Below, in pieces: positions 36,201-47,479 of a DNA stretch of 64,000 nt (within the stretch, counting starts at the first letter, position 1; every line of letters starts with the position of its first letter). The position numbers and the translations under genes are program-made. Source of the DNA: Gavia stellata. Lineage: Eukaryota > Chordata > Aves > Gaviiformes > Gaviidae. The notes beneath the pieces are model-generated. The model was not told the origin of the DNA, did not search any database, and saw only the letters and a program-made list of their open reading frames with translations. The DNA lies in the NCBI RefSeq assembly GCF_030936135.1, contig NC_082611.1:9005001-9069000 (forward strand), given 5' to 3'.

Positions 36201-39200
36201 ACGTACACCATGCTGAACTATTCTGGTCTTTATAAGGATTTAAATTCCAGCCACATGCAGCAATACTGCATGGACAACAGTGAAACTACTATTTTGGGAA
36301 AGGCACAGAGTGTTATGTTGCTTTTTTTCTAAACTATTTAAACTAAGTATGCTGCCTCTTTATTGGGATTCATTTCCTTATTAGATTAAGTTTACAGCAT
36401 TAATAAATCAACTAGAAAACACTTTTCAGCCTTGTTTCCTGTCTACATGGTGAAACTCATAGATACTACTTAGGTAGGAGGGAGAGAAAGAGTGTAACAC
36501 TGGTTTGCTGACAGATTTATTTTTTGATGATGTGCAGTATTTACGTATTCCTGGGAGATTCAGTTAAGACACACTCACTTTGGGCATTATTGAAAGTTCT
36601 TCAGCCATGTAATTACACATATTCTGCACTACACAAACACAGCCCTTGCCTAAAACAGCACATTCTGTTTAATAGCAGCATTAAAAGCAGAAAGACCTAC
36701 GGACCTGTAACGAGTGGCATGTTCTGTCTCAATGTCCTCAAGATGAAATTCTGCCCATGGATCAGGCATGTGCTTAGCTTTCTCAATAGCATGCTTCCAG
36801 GTTTCCTGAAGAAGTTACAAATTGGCAGGTTATTTATAATCAGCAGTGACTTACAACAACAGTATTTTCTAGAGCTCATCAGAATCCCAATGCTACGAAG
36901 ACGTGCAACTACACAAACCCCCAAAGCACTATTCAGAGCAGGGACCAAGCAGTACAGAAGACCAATCTGATGTTTTATAGCTTCAAGTATAATGAAACAC
37001 AGTTTGGAAATATAAAGCATCAGGTTTCAGTTCAATTTCCACCATTGCAAAGTTACTGAGAACATAATCTGGTCTAGTACATACCAAATATAATTCGCAA
37101 AACCTGTTCTAATTTGCAAATATCTCTAACATACACTGCAAATAGTGATAAGCCACACCTAGATGATATTAATTCACTGTTACTGTTTTAACTTTTGTAA
37201 CTAACAGCACATGCTGGCAGTGTAAGCATAGAAAAATTCCATTAGGAATAGAGCAATATGGACGAAGAAAAAAAATTCTGTAAACCCCAAGGCCTCCAAA
37301 CTGTGCTCATCAGAAGAAAGAAGAAATTGGAATGTTGTAAAAATGGATTATTATAACAATTCCAGACAAGTAGTTATTTCGATCTCCACCAAGTCAACAG
37401 TAAAAAAATCAATGGAGTTTTCTGGCTTATAAACAGTCTTTCTCTACCAGCCAATTTGAGTGCTTTTCTCTCAACATTTTGATCTCCTTCTTTTTACATT
37501 ATACTATTCCAAGAGAACTGGATATAAGATCCTGTGATGTACCAAATGCCTTCTGCAAGGTGAGCAGGACAAAAGGCCACTCTGCACACCTGCCAGTAAA
37601 GAAATAGTGAGCTCTGAGGTTTTGTTACTGCCTCTCTGACTGAATTTCAAGTATGCAGAAACAGTAACTTTTAAAATATTGGGGTTTTTTTTCCCCTTTG
37701 GAATTTAAATCTCAAAACTTTTTAAAAATACAGTATAAATTGGTATCAGCAATGACATCAAGGAAGTTTTTGAAGCAGCTGAGCTTTTAAATTCTTCATG
37801 TTTATTTTTATTTCAGCTGTAACTCTGCATACCTTGCAAACAATTTAAATGCCCCCCCTTCTGACAATAAGACCACAAAATAAACACAATTCTACAATAA
37901 ATAAAACAAGTCCAAAAGACATACTGAGAAAGATTTCCTACATGTTTCATAAGAAAATGAAGTTGCCCCAGATCATGCAGTGATACACATTTCATATGGA
38001 CCTGGGAACTTCCATACTTTAATATATATGAAAGAAATAGGGAGAGACAGAAACAAGTAGAATTGCTTGGACAATTATCTATCTCAAATCATTCTTGAGT
38101 AGTTTGCGTATTTTAAAATATAAATCATTCACCCTCTCCAAAAGGGGGCCTGTGTCCATGCTAGGTAATTATTTAAATAAATTAATTACTTGTGCTTGAT
38201 CTTGTGAAGTGCTTTGTACAAAAGCTGTATTCTAATCTTCAAACAAGCAGAAGTTGAACTTCATGGAAACAGTGCTAACAGTGCAATTTTTCTTCTGCTG
38301 TAGGCATATGGCTGCCATACAGACTAAGTAGATGTCTTGCATCCATTCTATTCTTGTCCACAGTAAGAAATACTGTGAAGAGACAACTACAGATATGCAC
38401 TTTAAATGAAGTGGTATTTCAGGGTAGAGAACAGAAGATGGGTATTAGTTCATTTAACAGGTATCTTTTTAGTTTTGACTCGATGATTTTCATGGGCTGA
38501 GGCAAGCAGTTCCCCCAGACTACAAAATCATGAAAAAACCCAACCCAAACCAAAAAAAAATTCATAATGCATCTATTAGATATGGTGCTCACAATTTCTT
38601 TTTAACCTACCCGACTATGGTCAACCACAGAGCCGTGCTTAGAACGATGCTGTGTGTCATTCTAAAGGATGCATGAGAAACATAAAAGTAGGAAAATACA
38701 TGTGGTAAGACAAATGATTGACAAAGAGTCTTTGTTCTCTTCGTTAATTTAAAAAAAAAAATAATTTTCCACTTAAAAGACACTCTTCAATTTATATTCC
38801 TAATTTAAGTTCATTCTTAGAATGTCTGTGAACGAACCCATTGAGGTAAGTTGGCAATGTTTTTTATCGTAAAACATGCATTAAAAAGGTCTTGCCTATT
38901 AACTAGCTAATTAAACATTGCTGAGTCCTGTTTAAAGGCAGAAAGTTAATAGCAACTCTTCTATCTGTCTCTGCATTTAATTATCAATGGCCCACACTGC
39001 CATTAGCTTTGGGGTCGACAGGTAGACTCTGAACAGACCAGGCTGTGGTGGTTTAAGATGTTATCAGTCCTGGCTGTCTGTTTCACTGTGTCGGAAGTCA
39101 CCATTTCTGCAGCTTAAGCAGCAGATGGAGACTTGCTTGCTCCACATCTCAACCCAATGCATTTATCTGTGATAGGAGCTAAAATGCCAAACTAGACATT

Positions 39201-40744
39201 GTGGAACCCAAAGTATGGGCACATATATTCTGCAGAAGCAACATGACAGCTTAGGAAGGAGGAAATAATTGCAATTTCTTAAGTCCTTATCAGTTTTATC
39301 TCAGGCCATGTGACTCAGAACTCACACTGCAAACCCAGGGGCAAGTGTTTAGTACATGCTAAAACGTACACACAAATGAACAGTAAGCTCCCTACCAGGT
39401 CTTAACTTGCTTAGCATAGCATACACTAAAACCTGTCCCCTTGTCTATACTAAACTTTTACTCGTCACCTTCCTTAGGAATATGTACCTTTTAATGTTTC
39501 TATTAACTAGCCTTCATAAAAATCTTACTGCAGACAAGACAGTTCCACTTTTAACGTGTCACTTAATACGTTAGCTAACTGAAAGAAACCCTCTGATATC
39601 TCTCCAGGAATAAAGCATGCATTAGGCATAACCAAGATCTTAGAGTATCTATTAAATAAATAGGATGTTAATATTTATAACAAGAAATGTGTTAACAAAA
39701 CACATTAAATCCTAGTCTAGACAAAATCTAAGAGACATGCCAGTTTACCACAAATGGTGCGTATTTGGAACGACTAACCTATAGAGTGAATGTCACTTGC
39801 ATTCTTGAGGCTCCACTGCCTGTGAGGTGGTCTCCCTTGGCCTGGCCTGATCTGCGCAAAGGGAGCCAAGTGGAACAAGACACACTGCCAAGGAAGCACC
39901 AACTACGGCCCCTTTGACCTCTCTGCAATGCTGTGATTGCCATTCATTTCAAAAAGGTCAGACACTGCTCAAGTACACTGTCAGGAACTAATGCCAGTGT
40001 GACACTTCATGCCCAAGCACAAGAGTCAATGTGTTAAAAGCTGTCTAAGAAGGAACTATAACATAAAAACCTATCATTACAATTATCATTTACAATTTTA
40101 TTTGCCCAAATAAAAATATTATGGATTAACTCTCCTTGGCAAAATCCATAATAAAAATATCTTCTGCCAGCCCCCATTTAGCTTACAACAAGTATCATCT
40201 TTTAAATCTCCCAATCAATGTATTGCTTTGTAAATGGTTTGATCATAATGGTAGGGAATTGTTCACCTCGATTCTGCTACTTTTGTAGATGAAGATCTCC
40301 CACTGAACTAAAAGGGACAGTAAGCAATTCAATGGCAGTGCCAGACTATTGGCTTAATGGAATTAACTGCAGGTCTGGAAAAGACAGAAGTATTTTTTCA
40401 TTGAAAAGTGTTAGTTAAAAGAGATGAAGCAGTTAGAGAATCTCTCATGCCAACTAAGTAAACCCAAAACCTTATTGATGGCTGGAGCCAATACTTACCT
40501 TAAAGCTAAACGAGTTTCTCGGAGAAGAGCTTGAACTGTACTGTTCAGTTTTTGCTAAATTGCTATAATAATTGTCAACTTTGATACTGGCAGACTTGTT
40601 AGAAACTGGATCATCAGTTATTGGACAGATAAAATAATTGTCTTCATCATCACTATCAGCGTCAAGATAATTTCCAGAGTTTGCTGTAGTCGATCTAGCA
40701 TTATCAATCCCTTCCATACGAAAAATAAGGTCCTCATCTGCCAT
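18096..40744 (-). CDS. EEF2K: EEF2K, eukaryotic elongation factor 2 kinase, complete (17 coding exons, 725 residues)
   Basis: A cytosolic calmodulin-dependent alpha-kinase that phosphorylates eEF2 on Thr56 and slows translation elongation. Seventeen minus-strand exons join in phase to 725 codons plus stop, exactly the human length. Parts in order: acidic N-terminus; Ser78 and the calmodulin-targeting segment from residue 83 (W85); alpha-kinase domain about 116-326 with Lys170, Asp274, Asp284 and zinc ligands His260, His312, Cys314, Cys318; regulatory loop with Thr348, Ser366, Ser398 and the beta-TrCP degron DSGYPS (440-445); Ser500; SEL1-like helical repeats to the C-terminal tail EEAWAMMEE. 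Oddities: Ser359 is not followed by Pro, and Arg374 is Phe. A possible 51-base cassette exon lies between coding exons 1 and 2. The start matches the human MADEDLIFR. Identity is very secure. Confidence 0.98.
18868..19046 (-). CDS. EEF2K: EEF2K coding exon 16 (residues 630-689)
   Basis: Encodes [20 protein letters not shown], the acidic [14 protein letters not shown] loop and [14 protein letters not shown]. Ends one base into Gly690. Confidence 0.97.
20514..20638 (-). CDS. EEF2K: EEF2K coding exon 15 (residues 589-629)
   Basis: Encodes [20 protein letters not shown] and [14 protein letters not shown], a further SEL1-like unit. Ends two bases into Arg630. Confidence 0.97.
21046..21234 (-). 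CDS. EEF2K: EEF2K coding exon 14 (residues 526-588)
   Basis: 63 codons, phase 0 at both ends: [40 protein letters not shown], then [20 protein letters not shown]1-like helical repeats. Confidence 0.97.
22271..22300 (+). repeat. Old dispersed repeat fragment, copy A
   Basis: 30 bases match 24443-24472 at 24 positions, five of the six differences being transitions. Family not recognised. Confidence 0.35.
22470..22604 (-). CDS. EEF2K: EEF2K coding exon 13 (residues 481-525)
   Basis: Encodes [20 protein letters not shown] with the PKA-site Ser500 (Arg at -2), then a helix [17 protein letters not shown] that opens the C-terminal repeat domain. Confidence 0.96.
23903..23965 (-). CDS. EEF2K: EEF2K coding exon 12 (residues 460-480)
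   Basis: Encodes [20 protein letters not shown] and a final Arg. Ser474 sits in the same ESDEDS context as in human. Confidence 0.95.
24443..24472 (+). repeat. Old dispersed repeat fragment, copy B
   Basis: Partner of 22271-22300, same strand, 2.2 kb away in another EEF2K intron. Confidence 0.35.
24777..24854 (-). CDS. EEF2K: EEF2K coding exon 11 (residues 434-459), degron
   Basis: Holds DSGYPS at 440-445, the beta-TrCP phosphodegron with Ser441 and Ser445 that drives eEF2K turnover. Phase 0 at both ends. Confidence 0.96.
25624..25691 (-). CDS. EEF2K: EEF2K coding exon 10 (residues 411-433)
   Basis: Encodes [20 protein letters not shown] in the linker between kinase and C-terminal domain; low complexity and moderately diverged from human. 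Confidence 0.95.
25972..26173 (-). CDS. EEF2K: EEF2K coding exon 9 (residues 344-410), regulatory loop
   Basis: Holds Thr348 (autophosphorylation), Ser366 in RVRTVS (S6K/RSK type, Arg at -3 and -5) and Ser398 in CSPSSATP. Two human features differ: Pro360 is Ser, so Ser359 is not proline-directed, and human LLRPLS around Ser377 reads LLFRLS. Confidence 0.96.
26783..26910 (-). CDS. EEF2K: EEF2K coding exon 8 (residues 301-343)
   Basis: Begins [18 protein letters not shown] with zinc ligands His312, Cys314 and Cys318, then [15 protein letters not shown]. Closes the kinase domain. Confidence 0.97.
27084..27116. repeat. 15-bp inverted repeat with a 3-base loop
   Basis: CTTTTCACTCTCTCT pairs with AGAGAGAGTGAAAGG across GCA, with one G-T pair. 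It lies in the EEF2K intron between coding exons 7 and 8. Confidence 0.8.
27621..27753 (-). CDS. EEF2K: EEF2K coding exon 7 (residues 257-300)
   Basis: Catalytic core. Holds zinc ligand His260, [19 protein letters not shown] with Asp274 and Asp284, and DFGDGNL. Ends one base into Gly301. Confidence 0.97.
29258..29407 (-). CDS. EEF2K: EEF2K coding exon 6 (residues 207-256)
   Basis: Encodes [20 protein letters not shown] and [20 protein letters not shown], then [10 protein letters not shown]; hinge and C-lobe core, almost identical to human as I recall it. Confidence 0.97.
31232..31403 (-). CDS. EEF2K: EEF2K coding exon 5 (residues 149-206)
   Basis: Holds the ATP-anchoring Lys170 in NYVAKQY and the conserved [20 protein letters not shown] block, ending NRHKPPKQ. 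Phase 0 at its end. Confidence 0.97.
34144..34181 (-). CDS. EEF2K: EEF2K coding exon 4 (residues 137-148)
   Basis: A 38-base exon for [12 protein letters not shown], the nucleotide-side loop of the alpha-kinase N-lobe. Ends two bases into Thr149. Confidence 0.96.
35056..35116 (-). CDS. EEF2K: EEF2K coding exon 3 (residues 116-136)
   Basis: Completes a split Arg and encodes [20 protein letters not shown], the first strands of the alpha-kinase domain. Confidence 0.97.
36705..36805 (-). CDS. EEF2K: EEF2K coding exon 2 (residues 83-115)
   Basis: Encodes [20 protein letters not shown], the calmodulin-targeting segment with Trp85, and then [13 protein letters not shown]. Donor CAG|GTCCGT departs from GTRAGT; a GTAGGT four bases further on would break the frame. 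Confidence 0.96.
38611..38661 (-). CDS. EEF2K: Candidate EEF2K cassette exon (17 codons, phase 0)
   Basis: 51 bases, open and phase 0 at both ends, so skipping or inclusion keeps the frame. The acceptor has a long pyrimidine tract ending CATCCTTTAG, and the donor is GTAGGT. It would add [17 protein letters not shown] between Lys82 and Glu83, two residues before the calmodulin-anchoring Trp85. I do not recall it in the main human isoform. Use is inferred from splice signals only. Confidence 0.5.
40499..40744 (-). CDS. EEF2K: EEF2K coding exon 1 (residues 1-82)
   Basis: The exon runs to an acceptor CATTGCAG at 40769-40776, so 24 bases of 5' UTR precede the ATG. Encodes [13 protein letters not shown], an acidic stretch [19 protein letters not shown], and a serine-rich end with Ser78, closing on NSFSFK. 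Donor GTAAGT. Confidence 0.97.
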
Positions 40745-43700
40745 GTTTGTGGGAGGTTGGTTTAACTCCTGCAATGATTAAAATAGCCACTATTCCAACG
40801 CACATGCAAATGGAGGGAAGAAGCTGGGTGGGAGAGAAAAAAAAACCACAGTTGTTATTAAAAGAACAAATGATGCATAAACTGATGTCAGCACACTGGC
40901 AGAAAAAAAATCATTTGCACATGACCCTATAAAAATGATCCCCAAGTACCTACATGCGGTTTTGAACACTTCAGTGCTAGATCTGGGTTTCCAGAAGGCA
41001 CTCAGTTTTTAAATTGCTACAGGATTGAGAAAAGAAGATAACCAAGTATAGAATAATACTATAAAATCTGAGGGACTGGGAACACCACCTACTGCCTATG
41101 GCTGACATTTGTTAATGCTCCTATCTCCTCCTGTGAATGTTTTTCTTCTTCCTTACGAGTTTCACAACACTGGTCTTAGAAATTTGAGGGAGTTTTATCT
41201 CAAATACCACAGTCAGGTTTTCATATTTTTTCAGGACAAGTCTTCTCAAGGATACTGCATAAAATTAATAGCCAAAGGAGTTAGAGAGTATTATTAGGAC
41301 AACATAGAAAATTGTCCCACCACTGCCAAAATTTAAGTTGGCTTTTAGCTCACATACAGCCAATGGTCCACAGTGGAAAGCATGCTGCTGAAAGTGCAGC
41401 ACATTGCCCAGGCTACCCAGGACATCCTTGGAAGGACAAAGTACAAAAGAGGCCAAGAAATGAGGCCTGCCATGCCACTGCTGCTGCCCAAGAGCACTCA
41501 CTAGTCGACTACAGAGACAAGACAAGGTATGTGTAAGGAGTACCTCAACCCTTCTGTCTTTTACACTCTGTGAAAGGATTTCACTTTGGTCCAGTCTTGT
41601 GTGATCTAAACAATCCTCTTCCAACTCCAAAGACAGCAGATATGGCAGCCTGCTCAACAGCATCAACCCTCTGAGCTGTGGCTGCTTTAAGCATAGAGCT
41701 TAAAGGAAAAAACATTCTGCCTTGTTAATAGTTCTTATCCGAAGAGGTTAGAAAGCTTGATTTTGTGACTGGTTATTTCAACTTGTTACTAGCTTCCTGG
41801 GTCCTAAGATAACAGAATAGGTAGGGTTTGGCTTCTCCCGGGTGCTAGCTCGGAAGTAAACTAAGCAAATTGAAAGTAAAAGCAACAGTGCAAGGCAGAC
41901 AGGTCATGGGTTTTTATTAAAATCTGCTCAACTATTTCTAAGCCCAGAAGGTGACATTCTAGGTAAATATTTCACTGAGGCCTTCTGACACATTAAACAA
42001 TGTTAGAGTAAACAATACGGGGATTTCCATATGGGTATCAAAACTGCAGCTCTGCAAAGTCTCCCATCCTACCATAGCTTTTCCAAGTTAGTGACACCAG
42101 TTTCAGAGAGGCAGAGCACAGACACTGCACAGCCCGACTGCTGCAACAGACATACATTATAAAAAAAGATAGGTGAATCATGTAAGTACTTTTCCTGACA
42201 CTCGGGTTCCACCCCTGGAGATACTACAGCGGGAATGTGCCCAGCAGCCTCCACCCAAGAAACAGTTTGTGATTCAGCAGAACTCAAAAGGAAATAAAAT
42301 CCTACAGTCCCAAGCTACAGAAGGTATTGCGTCTTCCACACATTACCAGCCATACAGATGCAAACAGCTTCTATTCTTCCACATTTCACAGTCCAGAGCC
42401 ACTGCCGGCAGACACCAACACTTACTTTCAGAGAGAAGAGTTTGCCAGTTTGTAGACCTATAAAGTCTCCCCCTTCCACTCCACAACACAGCTTCAGCAA
42501 AGAGGCCTCTGAAACACAAGGGCGCAGGTGGCCGTGACACCCCTGGAGTGACACTGCACCTTCTGTGCAAGGGCTCATTTCAGTCCATCGTATATAACAT
42601 ATGCTGCCAAGCAGAAGGCTAGAGATACATGCTTAAGTAGGAAATCGATGTTACCTGCAAGCATCCCGGCCTCTCATTCAGTGTGGTGCCTTTGCTTCAC
42701 ACTGCTTCTCTAAGAGCTCCAGTTCCTTTTCCACACTGCCAGGCTATTTCCCAAATAGTCTTGTATAGGACAGTCCCAGATAGGACAGTTGCTTTAGAAG
42801 CACTTTTCTGATCAGAACAAAAAGCCAGCGTAGGCTCACCCAGGGGAAGGCTGGAAAGGGACTGACACACAAGGGACTGGGCTACTGCTTGATTTTACTG
42901 TACATTTTTCTCCTTAAGAGTAATAAAGCAGATTTACAAACCACACCATGGCTTTTAAACCACTATCAGCACTTAAGGGTATTTGCTTTGAAGCAATCAG
43001 AAACCAGGAGCACAAGCACAAACTTCCAGGCCCACTCAAATTAATGGGAATATTTTCTCGTTTTAGCTTTGATTATTCACATTGCTTTGCTGCGTGAAAA
43101 ACAGGAAGGGGTTAGCTGAATGCAAAATAATCATCTAAATCTTCACAGAGATTTAGCTGAGTTTAAACAAATATTTTCTGTCAAGTCTGCCACAGTGAAT
43201 TTTGCTGGCTGTTCAGGTGGGTACTGTGAGTGTATTACAGTCAGGTCTGTTTTGTTTTCAATTAGAGGACAGAAGTAAACTACACAAAGCAGCATATCTT
43301 GATTTGTTTCACACAACATATAGCTTAAAATCCTTTTGGTCCTGGAGCCCTGAAAACAACAATTTGAGCTTACAGAATACTACACTTAATTTGTTCTCAA
43401 TATTATATAAGTATCACCCTTCCTTCCAACATCCATCTAATATCATCTGTTTTACAAGCTAGAAAAATGAGATGTAGGAATGATCAAAGCCCTTGGAAGA
43501 GGTGGAAGTCTACACAGATACTCTGGAAATACCTGCACCTATGAAATAGAGGATTAGTTAGAATTTTCAAAATTTGGCCCTGATGCGGGCTGTGCAACAG
43601 CACGCAACTTAAAGCAGACACTTCTAAGTGTCCCATCATTGCTTAGTTCTAGAGCAATGTCACCCAACCAGCTAAATCAGGGATTTTCACACAACTAGCG

Positions 43701-45044
43701 TAAAAAGGCAACTATAAAACAAGGTTTTCAGCTTTGTTTCACTGTTATTCTTCAGCTCTGTGCATATTCAACCTTCTTTTTCCATGAAATAGTACCAGAT
43801 AAATACACTCCTACAGCAGTATTCATAGATGCAGACCTTACACCACAGCTACTGAGAAGATGGTCACCACAGAAACAGTGCCTTAACAGCAGCTTTCACC
43901 AGCAACATTGTGCTGTTGGTTATTGCCTTTCTGACAGAGGTAGTATTCCCACAGGTCAGCTAGCAACCCAGGTAACACCAGAACTCCACCTGCATCAGGC
44001 AGCATCAGCTACAGTAAACCACTGCTGAAGGAGGTCTGAGCCAACTCATCTGACTTTGCACTGAAGCAGCTTTGGAGCATTCATATAATCTGCTCTTCTA
44101 GCAAAGACCATGTGAGAGCCAACATTTTTGGAAAGAGGCAGTAGCGTGTAACTGGAAGGGGAAGGTATTCTCAGTTGCCACTACCATTTTTACTGCGATC
44201 GTCTTACTAGAGTCTAACGAGTATTTGAGAATGTTAACTTCTACCGCTTGCCAGCACAAAGAAAAAGCAGATGTAAAATGATGCTTCAAGTACGGGACTA
44301 ACTCCAGGATATACCGCAGCACTGGACTAGCCTCATTACCCACAGCTGCTGTCCTGCACTCATTTCTACTACTGCAGTTAAATACACATCAGCAGATCCA
44401 CCAGGCCTGAGAAGAAGCAGCAACAGGAATGCAGGTTTATGCCGCAGTGATTGCAAACATTCATGATTTGAGAGACCTGCTGTGTAAATGGAACATCATC
44501 ACACCAATCAGTTTGAATTTAAACCTAATGGTGTTTATAAAACTCTGTCAGTTTTCCTTGGAACTATACTTCCTGTAAAGGACTTGTGGTGTTTACGCTG
44601 GAAGTGTATTTACTAAAAACCACCCCCACATAACATGCCTTTTAAAACAGAATTCAATAACCAAACTTTAAACTCCACAAACACTGATCTAAACCTCACA
44701 GTTTGAACAAAAGCCCTATGAAAAAACCTGAGCTTCATCCCAAGGCTTATATTCTGTGCTTCTTCTGTCTTAGTAAAGCCATACTATCTAGGAACCCCCG
44801 CTTCTATTGCTGCTATGTTTTGAACATTTAGTCTTTAATATCCATTACAGAAGCTTTCCTAGGGCTAAGCAGCAAAGAGAGTCAGACTGCATGGAACCTA
44901 GCCAGCAAGCCTGCACTATCACACACAACCTGTAATTTAAACTACCCACTCCAATCTACTTTGAAAATTTTTTCCATTTTTTTAATCGACCTTGTACTAT
45001 GTGATTCAAAATGAAGATAATCTAAAATACAGTCAGTTATTAAA

Positions 45045-45284
45045 TCTGCTCAAGTCTTCTATTATTTTTGGGGCTTTTCCAATGCCTGTCTGAAGTATTT
45101 TTCTTTCTCTTGCATTATATTCAATCTGCTCAAGTCTTCTATTATTTTTTGGGCTTTTCCAATGCCTGTCTGAAGTATTTTTCTTTCTCTTGCATTATAT
45201 TCAATCTGCTCAAGTCTTCTATTATTTTTTGGGCTTTTCCAATGCCTGTCTGAAGTATTTTTCTTTCTCTTGCATTATATTCAA
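45045..45284. repeat. 80-bp minisatellite, three tandem copies
   Basis: Three near-identical units start at 45045, 45125 and 45205; the only difference I see is a base in a T-run (ATTTTTGGGG against ATTTTTTGGG). It lies in EEF2K intron 1. The unit is not a multiple of three and both strands stay partly open by chance. Confidence 0.95.
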
Positions 45285-46789
45285 GAGCCACACCACCAGG
45301 AGGGGCAGGTGAGTTGCAAGGACAATCCGCTGTGTTGCCGAGCACAATGTATACGCAAACACAGATAAACAGAGGGGAAAATGCACACCACAGTGCTGGT
45401 AAAACACGTCTTGTTTCTTGTAGGGTGTCTGTTGTTAGGAAACACTCCTGGTTTGGCAGGACCCTTGAGCACAAGCCCACGGCTGCCTCAGCATTGAAAC
45501 CTGCCTCAGTTCATCTCAAAGAGCTGAGCAATAGGAATGCTCTACTCTAGTCAGCAAAAGAAGGGACAACTGGAGCATCTCCAGCTACTTCTCAGTGGCT
45601 GTTTCAGCTCAGACAGAGCCCTCTGCAGCACTTTAGCACAGGACAGGGGAACAGGAACTGCCCTAGAACAGAGGAAGTCCAAACTTCTCTTGTAGAGAAG
45701 CATTAAAGCAAGAATGACCCCCCTCTCCCCAGTATAAATCCCTTTTCATTTAATACTGCATCAGCTAAAGCCATCTAGCATTATACCTGTAACAGTAACA
45801 AGCAGTTTTTTTCTTTTAAGAGAGAAATTGCTTTATTCAGATTAACATTCTTCTAAAATACAAATTTGAAATTTAACCTAAGCAACTATACGGGCTGTGC
45901 ACCTTACAATATATTGTTATTATCTTTATGAACTACAGACACAAAGCAACATAACGTGGTCCAGAACAACCCCACAGCTACGTTAACGTCCTGTAGCACG
46001 TTACAGAACTACTGCGCTTTCCAAACACCCAACCCACTCTTGTGAAGCAAACATCTATTCTCATCTGCACTGCACATTGGCAAGAAAACAGGTTTAGTGA
46101 GTCAAGGTAACAGCTCTGATAAAAAATAAGATTAAAAAAACTCAGAAATGTCTCAACTCACTGGATACCTTTGACAAACCTGGTCTTACTAAGTATAGAT
46201 CTTCTAATGAGAAGCCTTTACTTCAGGTCCCTTCCAGTGCCTCACTACTGCAAACACTGTGGCACAAATCGCATCCAGTTTGTCTGCAAGCACAGCTGGG
46301 ATAATGCATTGCGTTAGCCAGAGAGTGTTAGAGAGCAACGATGCAAAATTCATGAAGCGAATGGGAGAGCTCGTCTGCCCCAGCTCAGAGTACACAGCAT
46401 TTGAGACTCAAACCCCTGTGCAAGGAAACACACTGCGGCTTCAAACACAGAAATGGCTTTTAGAGTTACAAGCAGTGAAGCACAGAAACGACCCTTCTGA
46501 GTCAAGTCCACCCTTCTGCCAAACACGCAAATGAATACTACGCTAGCGGTGGCCAAAACATGAGGGCATAAAAGAACATAAAAAGAACTTCCGAGATAAC
46601 TTTAAAATATCCTTCCATTGCCATTAATAACTCTGTTATTTCAACTGGCTTTAAATACACTGAACAAATAACTATCTGACTTTTTGTGAGCATTTGCTCA
46701 GCACTCCGCATTGTTAATCAACTCCATGCCTTATGCATATTGAGGCGTTTGAAAAATTATCCAAATACGAGCAGTCCCAGGGGCCATTA

Positions 46790-47470
46790 CAGGCCCTCAC
46801 CGTGTGCTCAGCTCGTCCTTCGCCCGCCTGCGCCCCACAGGCCGGCGGCTTCTCCCCCACCAGCACCGCTCTGCTCTTGGGCTGTTCTACAGTTAGAAAC
46901 AGGATTTCGGGACTTCTAAACTGGGCGTGCCCTAAAATTAACTGCACTGTCCTGGAAACATATATGGGTGACACTATTACCTCCAGGCGTAAGTGCAGGA
47001 GTGTTGCCCAATACAAAAATATTAGGTTATTTTTAGGTCACCGCAGAAGCCCACGGCTTGGCCGCCGGCCTTCTGCAGGCTCTAAGCGCCAAGCTGGTCA
47101 CCACTGCCTGCAATTAAAAACGCCCATTCCGCACTTCACGCCGCGAGCAGCCGGCCGACAGCTTTCTCCAGCCCGACCCCCCCGCCGGCGTCGGCCCCGC
47201 ACGGCGAAGGCACCTACCGCGTTACTGCAGCCCCGACGCGCCGCCCAGGCCGGTGCAGAGCGATCCCGCTGCCCCCGCCGCCCGGCCCACGGCAGGCGGG
47301 CGCGCAGCCGCCGTGCTGAGGGGAGGCGGGCAGCGGAGCCGCCCCTCACCGCCCGCGCGGCCGCCGGGCACCGCCTTCCCGCCCACCGCGCGGGCAGGCG
47401 GCGGCCGCGCGGGCACAGCGGGAGCCGCTCGTAGGCTCACACCAGGGTGGCGCGGGGACACCACCACCCC
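46790..47470. promoter_or_regulatory. CpG island: probable EEF2K promoter
   Basis: CpG-dense tract with GC boxes such as GGGGAGGCGGG, about 6.5 kb upstream of the EEF2K start codon and the nearest island to it. It ends sharply at 47.47 kb. Confidence 0.65.
47218..47450 (-). other. EEF2K: Candidate EEF2K untranslated first exon
   Basis: A strong minus-strand donor GCG|GTAGGTG ends at 47218 inside a CpG island. Splicing to the acceptor at 40769 would remove 6.4 kb. The 5' end is not determined. Confidence 0.45.
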
Positions 47471-47479
47471 CCCCGACAC

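Noticed and set aside
36701-36704. Stronger-looking donor GTAGGT four bases past the used donor of EEF2K coding exon 2
   Set aside because: Its use would shift the frame of the next exon. CAG|GTCCGT joins in phase with RYNAV as in human, so the upstream site is kept.
45068-45480. Open frames through the 80-bp minisatellite that look like repeat proteins
   Set aside because: The unit is not a multiple of three, so the apparent protein repeats come from the DNA repeat read in shifting frames, with no sign of translation.
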